Of a stretch of DNA of 64,000 nucleotides, positions 11,482 to 24,995 are shown one piece after another (the first letter of the stretch is position 1; each line of letters begins with the position of its first letter). The notes under the pieces are model-generated. The model made no database searches, had not been told where the DNA came from, and saw only the letters and a program-made list of their open reading frames with translations. This DNA comes from an uncultured Mailhella sp. (GTDB lineage: Bacteria > Desulfobacterota > Desulfovibrionia > Desulfovibrionales > Desulfovibrionaceae). A program made the position numbers and the translations under genes. The stretch lies in assembly GCF_944324995.1 (NCBI RefSeq), contig NZ_CALUYL010000007.1:1-64000 (forward strand), in the 5' to 3' direction.

Positions 11482-13520
11482 GGCAGGACACCATGAAAAA
11501 CCTGCGCAACATCGGCATCATCGCCCACATCGACGCAGGCAAGACCACGCTCAGCGAACGCATTCTGTTTTACACGCGCAAGATTCACCGCATGGGTGAA
11601 GTGCATGACGGCACGGCCACCATGGACTTCATGCCCGAAGAGCAGGAACGCGGCATCACCATTGCGGCGGCCGCCTCGACCTGTCACTGGAAGGACTGGA
11701 CCCTGAACCTCATCGACACGCCAGGACACGTGGACTTCACCATTGAAGTGGAACGTTCGCTGCGCGTGCTCGACGGCGCGGTGGGCGTATTCTGCGCGGT
11801 GGGCGGCGTGGAGCCGCAGTCGGAAACGGTGTGGCGTCAGTCGGAGTCGTTCGGCGTGCCCAAGATCGCCTTCGTGAACAAGATGGACCGCGTGGGCGCG
11901 AACTTTGCCGCCGTGCTCGACGCGCTGCACGCGAGGCTCGGGGCGAATCCCGCGCCCGTGACCGTGCCGCTCGGCGAAGGCCCGGACTTCTACGCCGTGG
12001 CCGACGTGATCGCCATGAAGAAGCTTGTGTTCGACGAAGACTCGCAGGGGCAGAACATGGAAGTGCTGCCGCTTGAGGAAAGCGAAAAGGAAGAGGCGCT
12101 TCTGTGGCGGGACAAGCTGCTGGAAACGCTGGGCGAGAACGACGATGCGTTCATGGAGCTCTACCTTGAGGAACGCTTTTCCGAGGACGACATTCATGCG
12201 GCGCTCAAGCGGGCGACGCTCGCGCGCAAGGTGACGCCCGTGCTGGCTGGCTCGGCCCTGAAGAACGCGGGCGTGCAGCCGCTGCTCGACGCCGTGGGCC
12301 GCTACCTGCCCTCGCCGCTGGACGTGCCCGCCCCGCGAGGCACCACCGTGGACGGCAAGGAGGAAAAGGTGCTCGACGTGAGCCCCGACGCGCCCTTCTG
12401 CGGACTGGTGTTCAAGGTGCTCATGGAAAGCGGCCGCAAGACCGCGCTCGTGCGCGTGTATTCGGGCCGACTGAAGGACGGCGACGTGGTGCGCAACACG
12501 GCCCTGAACAAGGAAGAACGCGTATCACGCATGTTCCGCATGGACGCCGATCAGCAGGAACAGCTTGCCGAAGCCTCGTCGGGCGACATCATTGCCGTGC
12601 TCGGTCTGCGCTCCGCGCGCACGGGCGACACCATGGCCGCGCCGGGCCTCGACATTCTGCTGGAGAATCTGGAAGAGGTGAAGCCCGTCATTTCCATGGC
12701 GCTCGAACCGCGCAACGCCGACGAAGGCAAAACGCTGGACGAAGCGCTCGCCCGCTACTGCGCGGAAGATCCCACGCTCGGCGTGACGCAGGACGAAGGC
12801 TCGGGCGACCGCATCATTTCGGGCATGGGCGAACTGCATCTCGACGTGGTGATGGAGCGCATGCGCCGCGAATACGGTATCAGCCCGCGCGCCGGACAGC
12901 CGCAGGTGGTGGCGCGCGAAACCGTGCGCGCCGAAGGCGAGGGCCGCGGCCTGTTCGACCGCGAACTCGGCACGGTGCATCACATAGGCGAAGTCGTGCT
13001 CACCATGTCTCCGGCCGGACGCGACAAGGGCAATTCCCTCTCGCTTGCCGAGAACGTCGCGCATCCCGCCGACCCGAAGGACGCGATTCCCAAAGTTCTC
13101 GTCGATGAAGTGCTTCAGGGCATTTCCGACAGCCTGCTCTCCGGCCCCCAGACCGGCTATCCGGTGCAGGACGTCAACATCGTCGTGACCTTCATCCGCA
13201 AGGAAGGAGCCACCGCGGCGGGCTGCCGCATGGCCGCCGCCATGGCCGTGCGCGACGCCATGGAAAAGGCCCGTCCCACGGTGCTCGAACCCATCATGAG
13301 CGTGGAAATCGTGGCGCCGGAAGAGGCGCTCGGCGCGTCCATCAGCCTGTTCCAGAACTGCGGCGGCAAGGTCGAGGAACTCGGCGAACGGGGCGGCATG
13401 CGCTATCTCGCGGGCATGGCTCCCATGCGCAAGCTCTTCGGCTTCTCCACCGCGCTGCGCTCCGCCACCCAGGGCCGCGCCGGATTCACGCTGCGCTTCA
13501 AGCATTACGACTCCATGTAG
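11478..13520 (+). CDS. Elongation factor G-like GTPase
   Basis: This is a translational GTPase of 680 residues with the full EF-G domain set. The G domain has AHIDAGKT (G1), the RGITI switch, DTPGH (G3) and NKMD (G4), followed by domains II-V; domain IV has GYPVQDVNIVV. The start at 11478 overlaps the previous stop codon; an internal ATG at 11493 (MKNLRNIG) is an alternative. No rpsL, rpsG or tuf gene is nearby, so this is probably the second, non-str-operon EF-G (an EF-G2-type paralogue) rather than the housekeeping copy. Whether it drives translocation, recycling or a specialised role cannot be read from the sequence. Confidence 0.9.
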   Translation: MRQDTMKNLRNIGIIAHIDAGKTTLSERILFYTRKIHRMGEVHDGTATMDFMPEEQERGITIAAAASTCHWKDWTLNLIDTPGHVDFTIEVERSLRVLDGAVGVFCAVGGVEPQSETVWRQSESFGVPKIAFVNKMDRVGANFAAVLDALHARLGANPAPVTVPLGEGPDFYAVADVIAMKKLVFDEDSQGQNMEVLPLEESEKEEALLWRDKLLETLGENDDAFMELYLEERFSEDDIHAALKRATLARKVTPVLAGSALKNAGVQPLLDAVGRYLPSPLDVPAPRGTTVDGKEEKVLDVSPDAPFCGLVFKVLMESGRKTALVRVYSGRLKDGDVVRNTALNKEERVSRMFRMDADQQEQLAEASSGDIIAVLGLRSARTGDTMAAPGLDILLENLEEVKPVISMALEPRNADEGKTLDEALARYCAEDPTLGVTQDEGSGDRIISGMGELHLDVVMERMRREYGISPRAGQPQVVARETVRAEGEGRGLFDRELGTVHHIGEVVLTMSPAGRDKGNSLSLAENVAHPADPKDAIPKVLVDEVLQGISDSLLSGPQTGYPVQDVNIVVTFIRKEGATAAGCRMAAAMAVRDAMEKARPTVLEPIMSVEIVAPEEALGASISLFQNCGGKVEELGERGGMRYLAGMAPMRKLFGFSTALRSATQGRAGFTLRFKHYDSM

Positions 13521-13532
13521 GAGCACGGCTCC

Positions 13533-13570
13533 CGGGCCGCCGCGAAAACCGCGCTTCTTCCGGCGGCCCG
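13533..13570 (+). terminator. GC-rich hairpin after the EF-G-like gene
   Basis: Perfect 10-bp arms CGGGCCGCCG (13533-13542) and CGGCGGCCCG (13561-13570) enclose an 18-base loop just after the stop codon. There is no U-tract, so it may act as an mRNA 3' stabiliser or a Rho-assisted end rather than an intrinsic terminator. Confidence 0.5.
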
Positions 13571-14113
13571 AGGCAGCGCGGAGCCTGGGCGTCGGCCGTT
13601 CCGCAAAAAAGGCTTCTTCCGAAAGCCCGCCGCGAGCTCCGGAGGTACCCTTTTGAGGAACATGCGCGACACTTCGCCCGGGCCCCCGCCGCGGAACGAA
13701 AACACGCTTCGGCGTTTGCAACAAAGCGCGAGCCGGAAGAACACGACGTTTCTCCGGAGCGTTGACACAAAACATCGGCATTCCGCCCCGCGCCCGACGC
13801 GAGCGCCAGCGTTCCGTTCACGGGCCCGTTCCGCAGAGAGCGTCCCCGCCCGGCGAGTCTTTGAAGAGCCTCAGCGACGCTTCGCCCGGAATACTGCCAC
13901 GGAGCGGGAAATCTCATGGAGCGTTCACAACAAGGATGCGACGCCGCCCGCGCGCTTTCGACGAAGAAAGGGCAGGTCACCGACGCGCCCGCTTCCGGCA
14001 AGGCGTCCTTCCCCGGCTGCGGTTCCGGGGCTTGACCGTCCGCTCTTTTGCGGCATACTCTCGGCCCCGCGTCCGGTTCGGACGCCTTTTGCCAACCTTT
14101 CACGCAGGACAAC
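13571..14113. other. Intergenic region before rsmA
   Basis: About 540 GC-rich bases carry open frames on both strands but no ribosome-binding site or family motif. A TTGACA occurs at 13764-13769 without a convincing -10 box. Nothing else is recognised. Confidence 0.5.
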
Positions 14114-14926
14114 ATGAGCGACATCAATCTCTTCACCGCGGCCAGAGCCAAAAAAAGCCTCGGGCAGCACTTTCTGCGCGACGAACGCGTGGTTCAGCGC
14201 ATCGTGGATCTGCTGCGCCCGGAAGAGGGCGATCAGATCATGGAAATCGGTCCCGGCCCCGGCGCGCTCACCGCGCTGCTGCGCCCCCTGCCGTGGAGCA
14301 GGCTTCTGCTGCTCGAAAAGGACGATCACTACGCCGCCGAACACGCGGCAAGGCCCCTGCCCGGCCTTGAGGTGGTGGCGGGCGACGCCCTGACCTATCC
14401 GTGGGAATCGCTGGAAGGCCCGTGGAAAATCGCGGGGAATCTCCCTTACAACGTGGCTTCGCCGCTCATGTGGGACATCGTCAGCCGCACGCCCCGCCTC
14501 GCCCGCGCCGTGTTCATGGTGCAGAAGGAAGTCGGCGACCGGCTCACCGCCAAGCCCGGCTCCAGGGACTACGGCGCGCTCAGCGTGTGGATTCAGAGCT
14601 TTGTCGCCGCGCGCAAAGGCTTCGTCATCGGGCCCGCGGCCTTTTCCCCGCCGCCCAAGGTCGATTCCGCAGTGGTGGTCTTCGAACCTCTGCCCGAGGA
14701 GAACAGGCCCCGCCATCCCGAAGAGCTCTCCCGCCTCATCAAGCTGTGCTTCCAGCAGCGGAGAAAACAGCTTCAGGGCATACTGCGCCGCGCCCTGCCG
14801 CAGCCCTTCGTACTCGAAGCGCTCGCAACTCTCGGCATCGATCCCGCCCAGCGGCCGGAAACGCTCTCCGTCCCGCAGTTCCAGGCGTTGGCGGACGCGC
14901 TTTTTTCAGGAAAAAATCACGCCTGA
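14114..14926 (+). CDS. rsmA: 16S rRNA dimethyladenosine methyltransferase
   Basis: RsmA (KsgA) dimethylates two adjacent adenosines near the 3' end of 16S rRNA and acts as a late checkpoint in 30S assembly. The 270-residue protein begins MSDINLFTAARAKKSLGQHF; the ATG at 14114 has AGGA upstream, while the open frame back to 14048 has no site. Motifs are KKSLGQHFL, the SAM-binding EIGPGPGALT and the catalytic NLPYN. Length and motifs are normal. Confidence 0.96.
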   Translation: MSDINLFTAARAKKSLGQHFLRDERVVQRIVDLLRPEEGDQIMEIGPGPGALTALLRPLPWSRLLLLEKDDHYAAEHAARPLPGLEVVAGDALTYPWESLEGPWKIAGNLPYNVASPLMWDIVSRTPRLARAVFMVQKEVGDRLTAKPGSRDYGALSVWIQSFVAARKGFVIGPAAFSPPPKVDSAVVVFEPLPEENRPRHPEELSRLIKLCFQQRRKQLQGILRRALPQPFVLEALATLGIDPAQRPETLSVPQFQALADALFSGKNHA

Positions 14927-14940
14927 GCGCCCCGCCTCTC

Positions 14941-14968
14941 TTGACGATGGGCAGGAAACGTGTACCAA
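14941..14968 (+). promoter_or_regulatory. Candidate promoter of the HU gene
   Basis: TTGACG (14941-14946), 16 bases, then TACCAA (14963-14968), about 60 bases upstream of the HU start codon. The match is moderate. Confidence 0.4.
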
Positions 14969-15028
14969 AAAGAAAACCGCATCCCTCATTTTCCTCTCAC
15001 CTCTGCCGCACGGCAGAAAGGAGCAATC

Positions 15029-15301
15029 ATGACCAAGGCCGAACTCATCGCCAAGATCGCCGAACAGGCCTCCATCAGCAAGAGCAGCGCGGAACAGTCC
15101 CTGAACGCCCTGCTCGAAGCCATTCAGGAAGCGCTCGCTTCCGACGGCAAGCTCTCCCTCCCGGGCTTCGGCTCGCTTGTGGTGGAAGAACGCAAGGAAC
15201 GCAAGGGCCACAATCCCCGCACCGGCGAAACCATCACCATTCCCGCCGGCAAGGTCGTGAAATTCAGGGCTGGCATTAATCTGAAAAAGCAGATACAGTA
15301 G
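15029..15301 (+). CDS. hup: HU-family DNA-binding protein
   Basis: This is a small histone-like nucleoid protein of 90 residues. MTKAELIAKIAEQASISKSS starts at the ATG at 15029, with AAAGGAG just upstream; the open frame further upstream is unlikely. The DNA-binding arm motif GHNPRTGETITIPA and the preceding GFGSL are diagnostic of HU/IHF. It is the size of HU and lacks clear IHF-specific features. Confidence 0.96.
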   Translation: MTKAELIAKIAEQASISKSSAEQSLNALLEAIQEALASDGKLSLPGFGSLVVEERKERKGHNPRTGETITIPAGKVVKFRAGINLKKQIQ

Positions 15302-15338
15302 TCGGACGGTCCGTATCCCGGCCCTCGGGATATCCGAC
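15301..15338 (+). other. Nested stem-loop downstream of hup
   Basis: Outer arms GTCGGA (15301-15306) and TCCGAC (15333-15338) enclose inner arms TATCCCG (15314-15320) and CGGGATA (15326-15332). There is no U-tract. It separates hup from the small membrane-protein gene and may set relative mRNA levels. Confidence 0.55.
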
Positions 15339-15361
15339 CGCCAGCCGTTCAAGGAGTCTTC

Positions 15362-15544
15362 ATGCTTATTCATGGTGAAAATGGACATGGCCCCTTCCCC
15401 TGGGATCTGCCCCTGTGGCAGCCCGACTACGCCATCTTTTTCGGCGTGCTCTACTCGGTGATCCTCATTCTTGCCATCGGCATCACGCTGGCTTTCGCCC
15501 GCGCGATCAGAGATGCCAGAAACGGCGAGCACAAGGGGCACTAA
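15362..15544 (+). CDS. Small single-pass membrane protein
   Basis: The 60-residue protein has one hydrophobic helix (about residues 22-46, including VLYSVILILAIGITLAFA). A short acidic/His-containing N terminus (HGENGHGPFPWDLPLWQPDY) precedes it, and a basic C-terminal tail (ARAIRDARNGEHKGH) suggests an N-out, C-in orientation. AAGGAG lies six bases before the ATG. I do not recognise the family. The clear ribosome-binding site, topology and tight spacing after hup support a real gene. It may be a small subunit of a membrane complex, but nothing here shows which. Confidence 0.75.
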   Translation: MLIHGENGHGPFPWDLPLWQPDYAIFFGVLYSVILILAIGITLAFARAIRDARNGEHKGH

Positions 15545-15795
15545 ACCGGCTCTTCATCGAAGAGCGCGCCCGTGCGGCAGCCTTCCCCTCAGGGAGGATG
15601 TTCCGCAATCTGCGGCGCTCTCTTCGGTCTGCCCTCTGCGGATCATCCCGCCCTGCGGCAGAAAAAACCGGCATCTCTGGAAAGAGCCGCGGCGCTTCGC
15701 CCTTCTCTTCCGGAAGGCGCATGCGTCAAAAACGCTCTCCGCGGGGAGGTTCCGAGGCAGGTGCAGCGTTAATTTTTTACTTTTTTTGCAGGTTT

Positions 15796-15829
15796 CCCCG
15801 GAGTGAGGCACCCCGGGGGCTTGCTTTTT
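15796..15829 (+). terminator. Candidate terminator upstream of rpsU
   Basis: Arms CCCCGG (15796-15801) and CCGGGG (15813-15818) are followed by GCTTGCTTTTT. It is a moderate intrinsic terminator for the hup/small-membrane-protein transcript. The 15545-15795 stretch before it holds only a short GCTCTTC/GAAGAGC hairpin directly after the stop codon. Confidence 0.6.
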
Positions 15830-16002
15830 GTCGCAAACTGTTTTAGTCTGCATCTCTCCCTGCGCTGAGGAGACCTGTCTGCGGCATGCCCCGCAGGCCT
15901 GTTTCCCGCAAGGGACACATTTCCGTTTTTCCCTTCGGTTCACTCCCTGAGAACTGGCGGATCGGACGGAACAAGAGATTCGCTGAAAAGGGGGTGATTT
16001 CT

Positions 16003-16206
16003 GTGCCCGGAGTTTTTCTCAACGAAGACGATTACAATTTCGACATTGCCCTGCGTCGCTTCAAGAAGCAGGTGGAAAAGGCCGGCGTTCTTTCTGAAAT
16101 GAAGAAGCGTCAGCATTATGAAAAGCCCAGCGTCATGCGCAAGAAGAAGAAGGCCGCTGCCCGCAAGCGCCTCATGAAGAAGATGCGCAAGGTGAACATG
16201 GGTTAA
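16003..16206 (+). CDS. rpsU: 30S ribosomal protein S21
   Basis: S21 is a basic 30S protein involved in initiation (67 residues here). Translation starts at GTG 16003, preceded by a strong AGGGGGTG site; the upstream part of the open frame is out of character. The protein reads [20 protein letters not shown], then the S21-typical Lys/Arg-rich tail ([19 protein letters not shown]). It lies upstream of yqeY-mutS2-dnaG-rpoD, an expanded version of the rpsU-dnaG-rpoD macromolecular synthesis operon, with an internal terminator as in E. coli. Confidence 0.96.
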   Translation: MPGVFLNEDDYNFDIALRRFKKQVEKAGVLSEMKKRQHYEKPSVMRKKKKAAARKRLMKKMRKVNMG

Positions 16207-16258
16207 TCTTCGACGACAACGGTTCGCATGGGTTCTGAACCGTATGCAAGCCGGTACG

Positions 16259-16303
16259 GAGCCGGAAATTGGACCTTTCAGCAGGCTGATTTCCGGCTCT
16301 TTT
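16259..16303 (+). terminator. Terminator/attenuator after rpsU
   Basis: Perfect 11-bp arms GAGCCGGAAAT (16259-16269) and ATTTCCGGCTC (16289-16299) are followed by TTTT. It probably ends most rpsU transcripts while letting some continue into yqeY-mutS2-dnaG-rpoD. Confidence 0.85.
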
Positions 16304-16389
16304 GCCATTTCATGACGGTGCGGCCGCAAGGCTTCGCCGTCGTCCTTCTTTCCGCGAAGTTCCCTTCGCGACGGATGAAGATGACTGCT

Positions 16390-16842
16390 ATGAGTATCGC
16401 TGAACAGATAGACAAGGACTATATCCAGGCCTACAAGGCCAAGGATCAGGTTAAGCTCGGCACGCTGCGCCTGCTGAAAACCGCGGCCAAGAACCGTCAG
16501 GTCGAGCTCATGCGTCCCCTTGAGGACGACGACTACATGGACGTGCTTCTGCGCGAGGTCAAGCAGCGTCAGGATTCCATCGAGCAGTACAACGCCGCCG
16601 GTCGCGCCGATCTGGCCGACAAGGAAGCCGCCGAAGCCGCGGTGCTTCAGTCCTACCTGCCCGCGCAGCTCTCCGACGAGGAACTTGCCGAAGTGGTGGA
16701 AAAAACCGTGGCTCCGCTGCTTGAAGGCGGCATGAAGAACATGGGCCGCGCCATCAGCGCCATCATGGCCGAATACAAGGGCCGTGTGGACGGCAAGGCC
16801 GTGAGCGCCGCCGTGAAGGCCCGTCTCCAGCAGGCCCGCTGA
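16390..16842 (+). CDS. yqeY: GatB/YqeY domain protein
   Basis: This 150-residue YqeY-family protein is homologous to the C-terminal tail domain of GatB, the tRNA-dependent amidotransferase subunit. Family features include LGTLRLLKTAAKNRQVE, the central KQRQDSIEQYNAAGR and YLPAQLSDEEL. The ATG at 16390 is preferred (GGATGAAG about ten bases upstream), but ATGs at 16375 and 16381 are possible. The family is often found beside rpsU and dnaG, as here. Its biochemical role is not established, though tRNA binding is suspected. Confidence 0.9.
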   Translation: MSIAEQIDKDYIQAYKAKDQVKLGTLRLLKTAAKNRQVELMRPLEDDDYMDVLLREVKQRQDSIEQYNAAGRADLADKEAAEAAVLQSYLPAQLSDEELAEVVEKTVAPLLEGGMKNMGRAISAIMAEYKGRVDGKAVSAAVKARLQQAR

Positions 16843-16846
16843 TCGT

Positions 16847-19180
<2,334 letters not shown>

Positions 19181-19197
19181 GACACGGGCTTATCGTC

Positions 19198-20905
19198 ATG
19201 AAAAACAACGATGTGATACAGGCAATCAAGTCGCGCCTCAGCCTCGCCGACATGGCAAGGCGATATGTGGAGCTGCGTCCCGCAGGCTCCCGTCTTGTCG
19301 CGCCCTGCCCGTTCCATCAGGAGACCAAGCCCTCCTTCTCCATCAACGAGGAACAGGGAACCTTCTACTGCTTCGGCTGCCAGGCCTCCGGCGACATCTT
19401 CGATTTCTACGGACGCCTCAACGGCCTCGACTTCAAGGAAACCCTCGCCGCCCTCGCCGAAGAGGCGGGCGTGCGTCTCGACTCCTACCGCGCCGATCCC
19501 AAGGCCCGGGAACAGCGCTCCCAGAAGCGCGACATGCTCAAGATGCACGAACTCGCCGCCTCGCATTTTCACAGCAATCTGTCCTCGCCGACCGCCGCGG
19601 CCTGCCGCGACTACATCGGCGAGCGGGGCATCTCGCCCGAGCTCGTGGAAAAGTTCGGCCTCGGCTGGAGCATGGATTCGTGGCAGGATCTCGGCGACAC
19701 GCTGCGCCGTGCGGGCTTCAATCTGAGCACCGCCGCGGAATGCGGCCTGCAATCCAAGAGTCAGGGCGGACGCACCTTCGACCGCTTCCGCAACCGGCTC
19801 ATGTTCCCCATCCGCAACCTTTCCGGACAGGCCATAGCCTTCGGCGGACGCATTCTTCCCGCGCTCGCCAGAGACGACGACGCCAAGTACATCAACAGCA
19901 GCGATTCGCCCATCTACAAGAAGGGCGAACATCTGTTCGGCCTCTTTCAGGCCCGGCCCTCCATTGCCGTGAAGAAGAGCGTCATTCTCACCGAGGGCTA
20001 CATGGACGTCATCACCCTGCACCAGTACGGCTACACGCAGGCCGTGGGCGTGCTCGGCACCGCGCTCACCCCGGATCAGATCAAGCGGCTTTCCGGCTTC
20101 AGCTCAAGCCTCGAACTCATGTTCGACGGCGACAACGCCGGACGCAAGGCGGCCTTCCGCTCCTGCGAAATGCTGCTCTCGCGCGGGCTTTCGTGCAAAG
20201 TAGTTCTGTTCCCCGACGACAACGACATCGACAGCATGCTCCACAGCTTCGGCGCGGACGCCGTGGAGGATCTGCGCGCCCACGCCCAGGACGGGCTTGA
20301 ATTCTGCATTTCCGTGCTGCGCGGCATGGCTCCGCGCGACGCCGTGGAATGGGCGAGGCACTTTCTCTCGCAGGTGGACATGCCGGAACTTTTTCACCGC
20401 TTTGCGGCAGGCCTTGCCGCCGGACTCGGCCTCTCCGAAGCCGATCTTCGCGGAGGCGTTCTGGAAAGACGCAGCGCCGCCGCGCCCCGCGCGCAGGAGC
20501 GGCGCAGCACGGCGCCCCGCTCCATCAGCCGTGACCGGGAAATCATGACGTTCGCGGTGCGCTATCCGCACAGGCTGCCCGATCTTCAGGCCGCCGGCGC
20601 CGATCTTGCCCTGCGGGAACCCTGGGCGCTCAAGCTCTGGGACAAGCTGGCCGCCGCCTGCTCCGAGCAGGCCTTCGACGACCTGGATCCGAAGGAAAAA
20701 ACCTTCTGGATCCGCTGCCGGGGCCAGGAAGCCCCCCCGCTCAACGACGAGGAAGGCGAACTGAACGCCATTCGACAAATGCTTATCAACTTGCAGAAGA
20801 CATCACACATGGCTTCCGTGGTGGCGGCCCTTCGCCAGGGAACGGCCAGCCAGGAAACACAACGGGAATACATGCGCGCGCTTCTTGAAGCGCGAGGGAG
20901 GCGTA

Positions 20906-20916
<11 letters not shown>
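19198..20916 (+). CDS. dnaG: DNA primase
   Basis: This primase synthesises RNA primers at the replication fork. The protein has 572 residues. The N-terminal CHC2 zinc finger has CPFHQE and YCFGC. The central RNA-polymerase domain has the Toprim motif EGYMDVI, and the basic segment FRNRLMFPI is conserved. The C-terminal helicase-interaction domain is short. The 3' end overlaps the rpoD start by 11 bases, so the two are probably coupled. Confidence 0.97.
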
Positions 20917-22711
<1,795 letters not shown>

Positions 22712-22717
22712 TCCGTC

Positions 22718-22772
22718 AGCGGAAGTCCGCTTCGTTCCGATCTCTTCGGCGCGAGGCGGCTTCCGCTTTTTC
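22718..22772 (+). terminator. Terminator of the yqeY-mutS2-dnaG-rpoD operon
   Basis: Arms AGCGGAAG (22718-22725) and CTTCCGCT (22760-22767) are followed by TTTT, immediately after the rpoD stop. The loop is long but contains further pairing. Confidence 0.8.
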
Positions 22773-23087
22773 GTCATGAGGCCGCCTCCGGTGATCCGGC
22801 AGCGCGGCCTCACGCGTACCGGAACGGCAAACGCGCTTCGCAGCGCCCTGCCCGCAGAGGAAACGGCGCGCCTTCTGAACACGGCGGGCCCTTGCGCCGC
22901 AAGCGTTCTGCCGCAGTTCCGCTTCTTCCGCGGGCGATTGTCCGACAAGGTCCGGCTCTGCCGGGGCACGGGGCGGCACCTGCGCGCAGGACTGATCGCC
23001 CGAACGTCCAACCTCGCCCCGGACGCGCTTTTCCCCCTCCGCCGCAGCAAAGGCGGGCCCTGTTCAACCTCCAGATTTCTTATCACC
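22773..23087. other. Intergenic region before mnmG
   Basis: These 315 GC-rich bases hold no convincing gene. The mnmG frame stays open through it but has no ribosome-binding site or conserved sequence here. No clear promoter was found. Confidence 0.5.
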
Positions 23088-24968
23088 ATGACACATTATT
23101 CCTGCATCGTCGTCGGGGCCGGACACGCCGGCTGTGAAGCGGCCATGGCGCTCGCCCGTCTGGGCCACAACGTGCTCGTCGTCACCAGCAACGTGGACCG
23201 CATCGGTCATCTTTCCTGCAATCCCGCCATCGGCGGCCTGGCCAAAGGGCATCTGGTGCGCGAAATCGACGCCCTCGGCGGCTGCATGGGCAAATGGGCC
23301 GACGAAGCCGGCATTCAGTTCCGCATTCTGAACGCCAGCAAGGGCCCGGCCGTGCGCGCCCGCCGCGCCCAGATAGACCGCGAATCCTATCTTGCCGCGG
23401 TCAAGCGCGACATGTTCGCGCAGGAAGGCCTCACCATCTGGCAGGACATGGTTACCGACATTCTCGCGAAAAACGGCAAAGTCGTCGGCGTGCGCACACA
23501 GCTCGGCAAGGAATTTCTCGCCGATCACGTGCTGCTCACCACGGGCACCTTCCTGTGCGGGCTCGTCCACGTGGGCCTCGTGCATTACAGCGCCGGCCGC
23601 TTCGGCGACTCCGCCGCCATGAGTCTTTCCGATTCGCTGCGCTCGCTCGGCCTCACCCTCGGCCGCCTCAAGACCGGCACCACCCCGCGCCTTCTGGCAA
23701 GCTCCATCGACTTCGACGCCATGGAAGCCCAGTACGGCGACAATCCGCCGCAGGGCTTCAGCTTCAGCGGCCCCGGCCCGGTGCTGCCGCAGGTGCCCTG
23801 CTTCATCACCTGGACCAACGAACACACCCACGACATCATCCGCTCCGGCATGGACCGCTCGCCGCTCTTCACCGGCGTCATCACCGGCGTGGGCGCGCGC
23901 TACTGCCCTTCCGTGGAGGACAAGGTGGCCCGCTTCCCCGAACGCGAACGCCATCACGTCTTCATCGAACCCGAAGGTCTGAACCGCGAGGAATATTACG
24001 CCAACGGCATTTCCACCAGCCTGCCGCTGGACATTCAGGAAAAGATGGTCAACTCCATCCGCGGTCTCGAACACGCCAAAATCGTGCGTCCGGGCTACGC
24101 CATCGAGTACGACTACGTGAATCCCGTGCAGCTGCGTCCCACCTTTGAAACCCGCAAGGTGGACGGCCTGTGGCTCGCCGGTCAGATCAACGGCACCTCC
24201 GGATACGAGGAAGCCGCCGCGCAGGGCCTGTGGGCCGCGCTCAACATCGACGCCAAAATCAGGAACAGAGAGCCCTTCCTGCCCGCCAGAAGCGAAGCCT
24301 ACATGGCCGTGCTGGCCGACGAACTGGTCACCAAGGGCACCAACGAGCCGTTCCGCATGTTCACCTCGCGCGCGGAATACCGCCTTCTGCTGCGCGAAGA
24401 CAACGCCGACGCCCGCCTCACCCCGCGCGGCCGCGACATCGGCCTTGTGGGCGACGAACAGTGGCGCGTCTTCCGCGACAGGCAGCAGAACCTGCACTCG
24501 CTCATGGACAAGCTGACCTCCGTGCGCCTCACCCCCGACGCCGCCACGCAGGCCGCCTTTGCCGAACTCGGCGAGCCCTGCCCCACGCAGGCCGTCACGC
24601 TGGCCGATCTCGGCCGCCGTCCGCAGCTTCCGCTGCGCCGCCTCTCCGTGTTCCTGCCGGAACTGGACAGCGCCCCCGACGACGTGCTTCAGGAAACGGA
24701 AATCATTCTGCGCTACTCCGGCTATCTGGAACTTCAGGACGAACTCGTGCGCCGCGCGGCGCGTCAGGAAGCCATACGCCTGCCCGAAGACATGGACTAC
24801 ACCGGCATTTCCGGGCTGTCGCGGGAAATTCAGGAAAAGCTGAACGCCATTCGTCCCCTCACGCTGGGGCAGGCCGGACGCATTTCCGGCGTCACGCCCG
24901 CAGCGCTGGCCTGCCTGGAAATCGAGCTGAAAAAGCGCGGTCTTCTCCGGACGGAGCATCAGCGCTGA
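23088..24968 (+). CDS. mnmG: tRNA uridine-5-carboxymethylaminomethyl synthesis enzyme MnmG (GidA)
   Basis: MnmG is an FAD-dependent enzyme that works with MnmE to modify the wobble uridine of several tRNAs. The protein has 626 residues from the ATG at 23088 (MTHYSCIVVGAGHAGCEAA). The N-terminal FAD-binding GAGHAGCEAA, the signature GGLAKGHLVREIDALGG, and NGISTSLPLDIQ are conserved. GYAIEYDYVNP and GLWLAGQINGTSGYEEAAAQ match the second signature. The ribosome-binding site is weak. Confidence 0.97.
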   Translation: MTHYSCIVVGAGHAGCEAAMALARLGHNVLVVTSNVDRIGHLSCNPAIGGLAKGHLVREIDALGGCMGKWADEAGIQFRILNASKGPAVRARRAQIDRESYLAAVKRDMFAQEGLTIWQDMVTDILAKNGKVVGVRTQLGKEFLADHVLLTTGTFLCGLVHVGLVHYSAGRFGDSAAMSLSDSLRSLGLTLGRLKTGTTPRLLASSIDFDAMEAQYGDNPPQGFSFSGPGPVLPQVPCFITWTNEHTHDIIRSGMDRSPLFTGVITGVGARYCPSVEDKVARFPERERHHVFIEPEGLNREEYYANGISTSLPLDIQEKMVNSIRGLEHAKIVRPGYAIEYDYVNPVQLRPTFETRKVDGLWLAGQINGTSGYEEAAAQGLWAALNIDAKIRNREPFLPARSEAYMAVLADELVTKGTNEPFRMFTSRAEYRLLLREDNADARLTPRGRDIGLVGDEQWRVFRDRQQNLHSLMDKLTSVRLTPDAATQAAFAELGEPCPTQAVTLADLGRRPQLPLRRLSVFLPELDSAPDDVLQETEIILRYSGYLELQDELVRRAARQEAIRLPEDMDYTGISGLSREIQEKLNAIRPLTLGQAGRISGVTPAALACLEIELKKRGLLRTEHQR

Positions 24969-24973
24969 CGCGC

Positions 24974-24995
24974 CCTGCGCAGCGCAGGCTTTTTT
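24974..24995 (+). terminator. Terminator after mnmG
   Basis: Arms CCTGCGC (24974-24980) and GCGCAGG (24982-24988) are followed by CTTTTTT. The one-base loop is tight, so the working stem is probably 5-6 bp. Confidence 0.75.
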
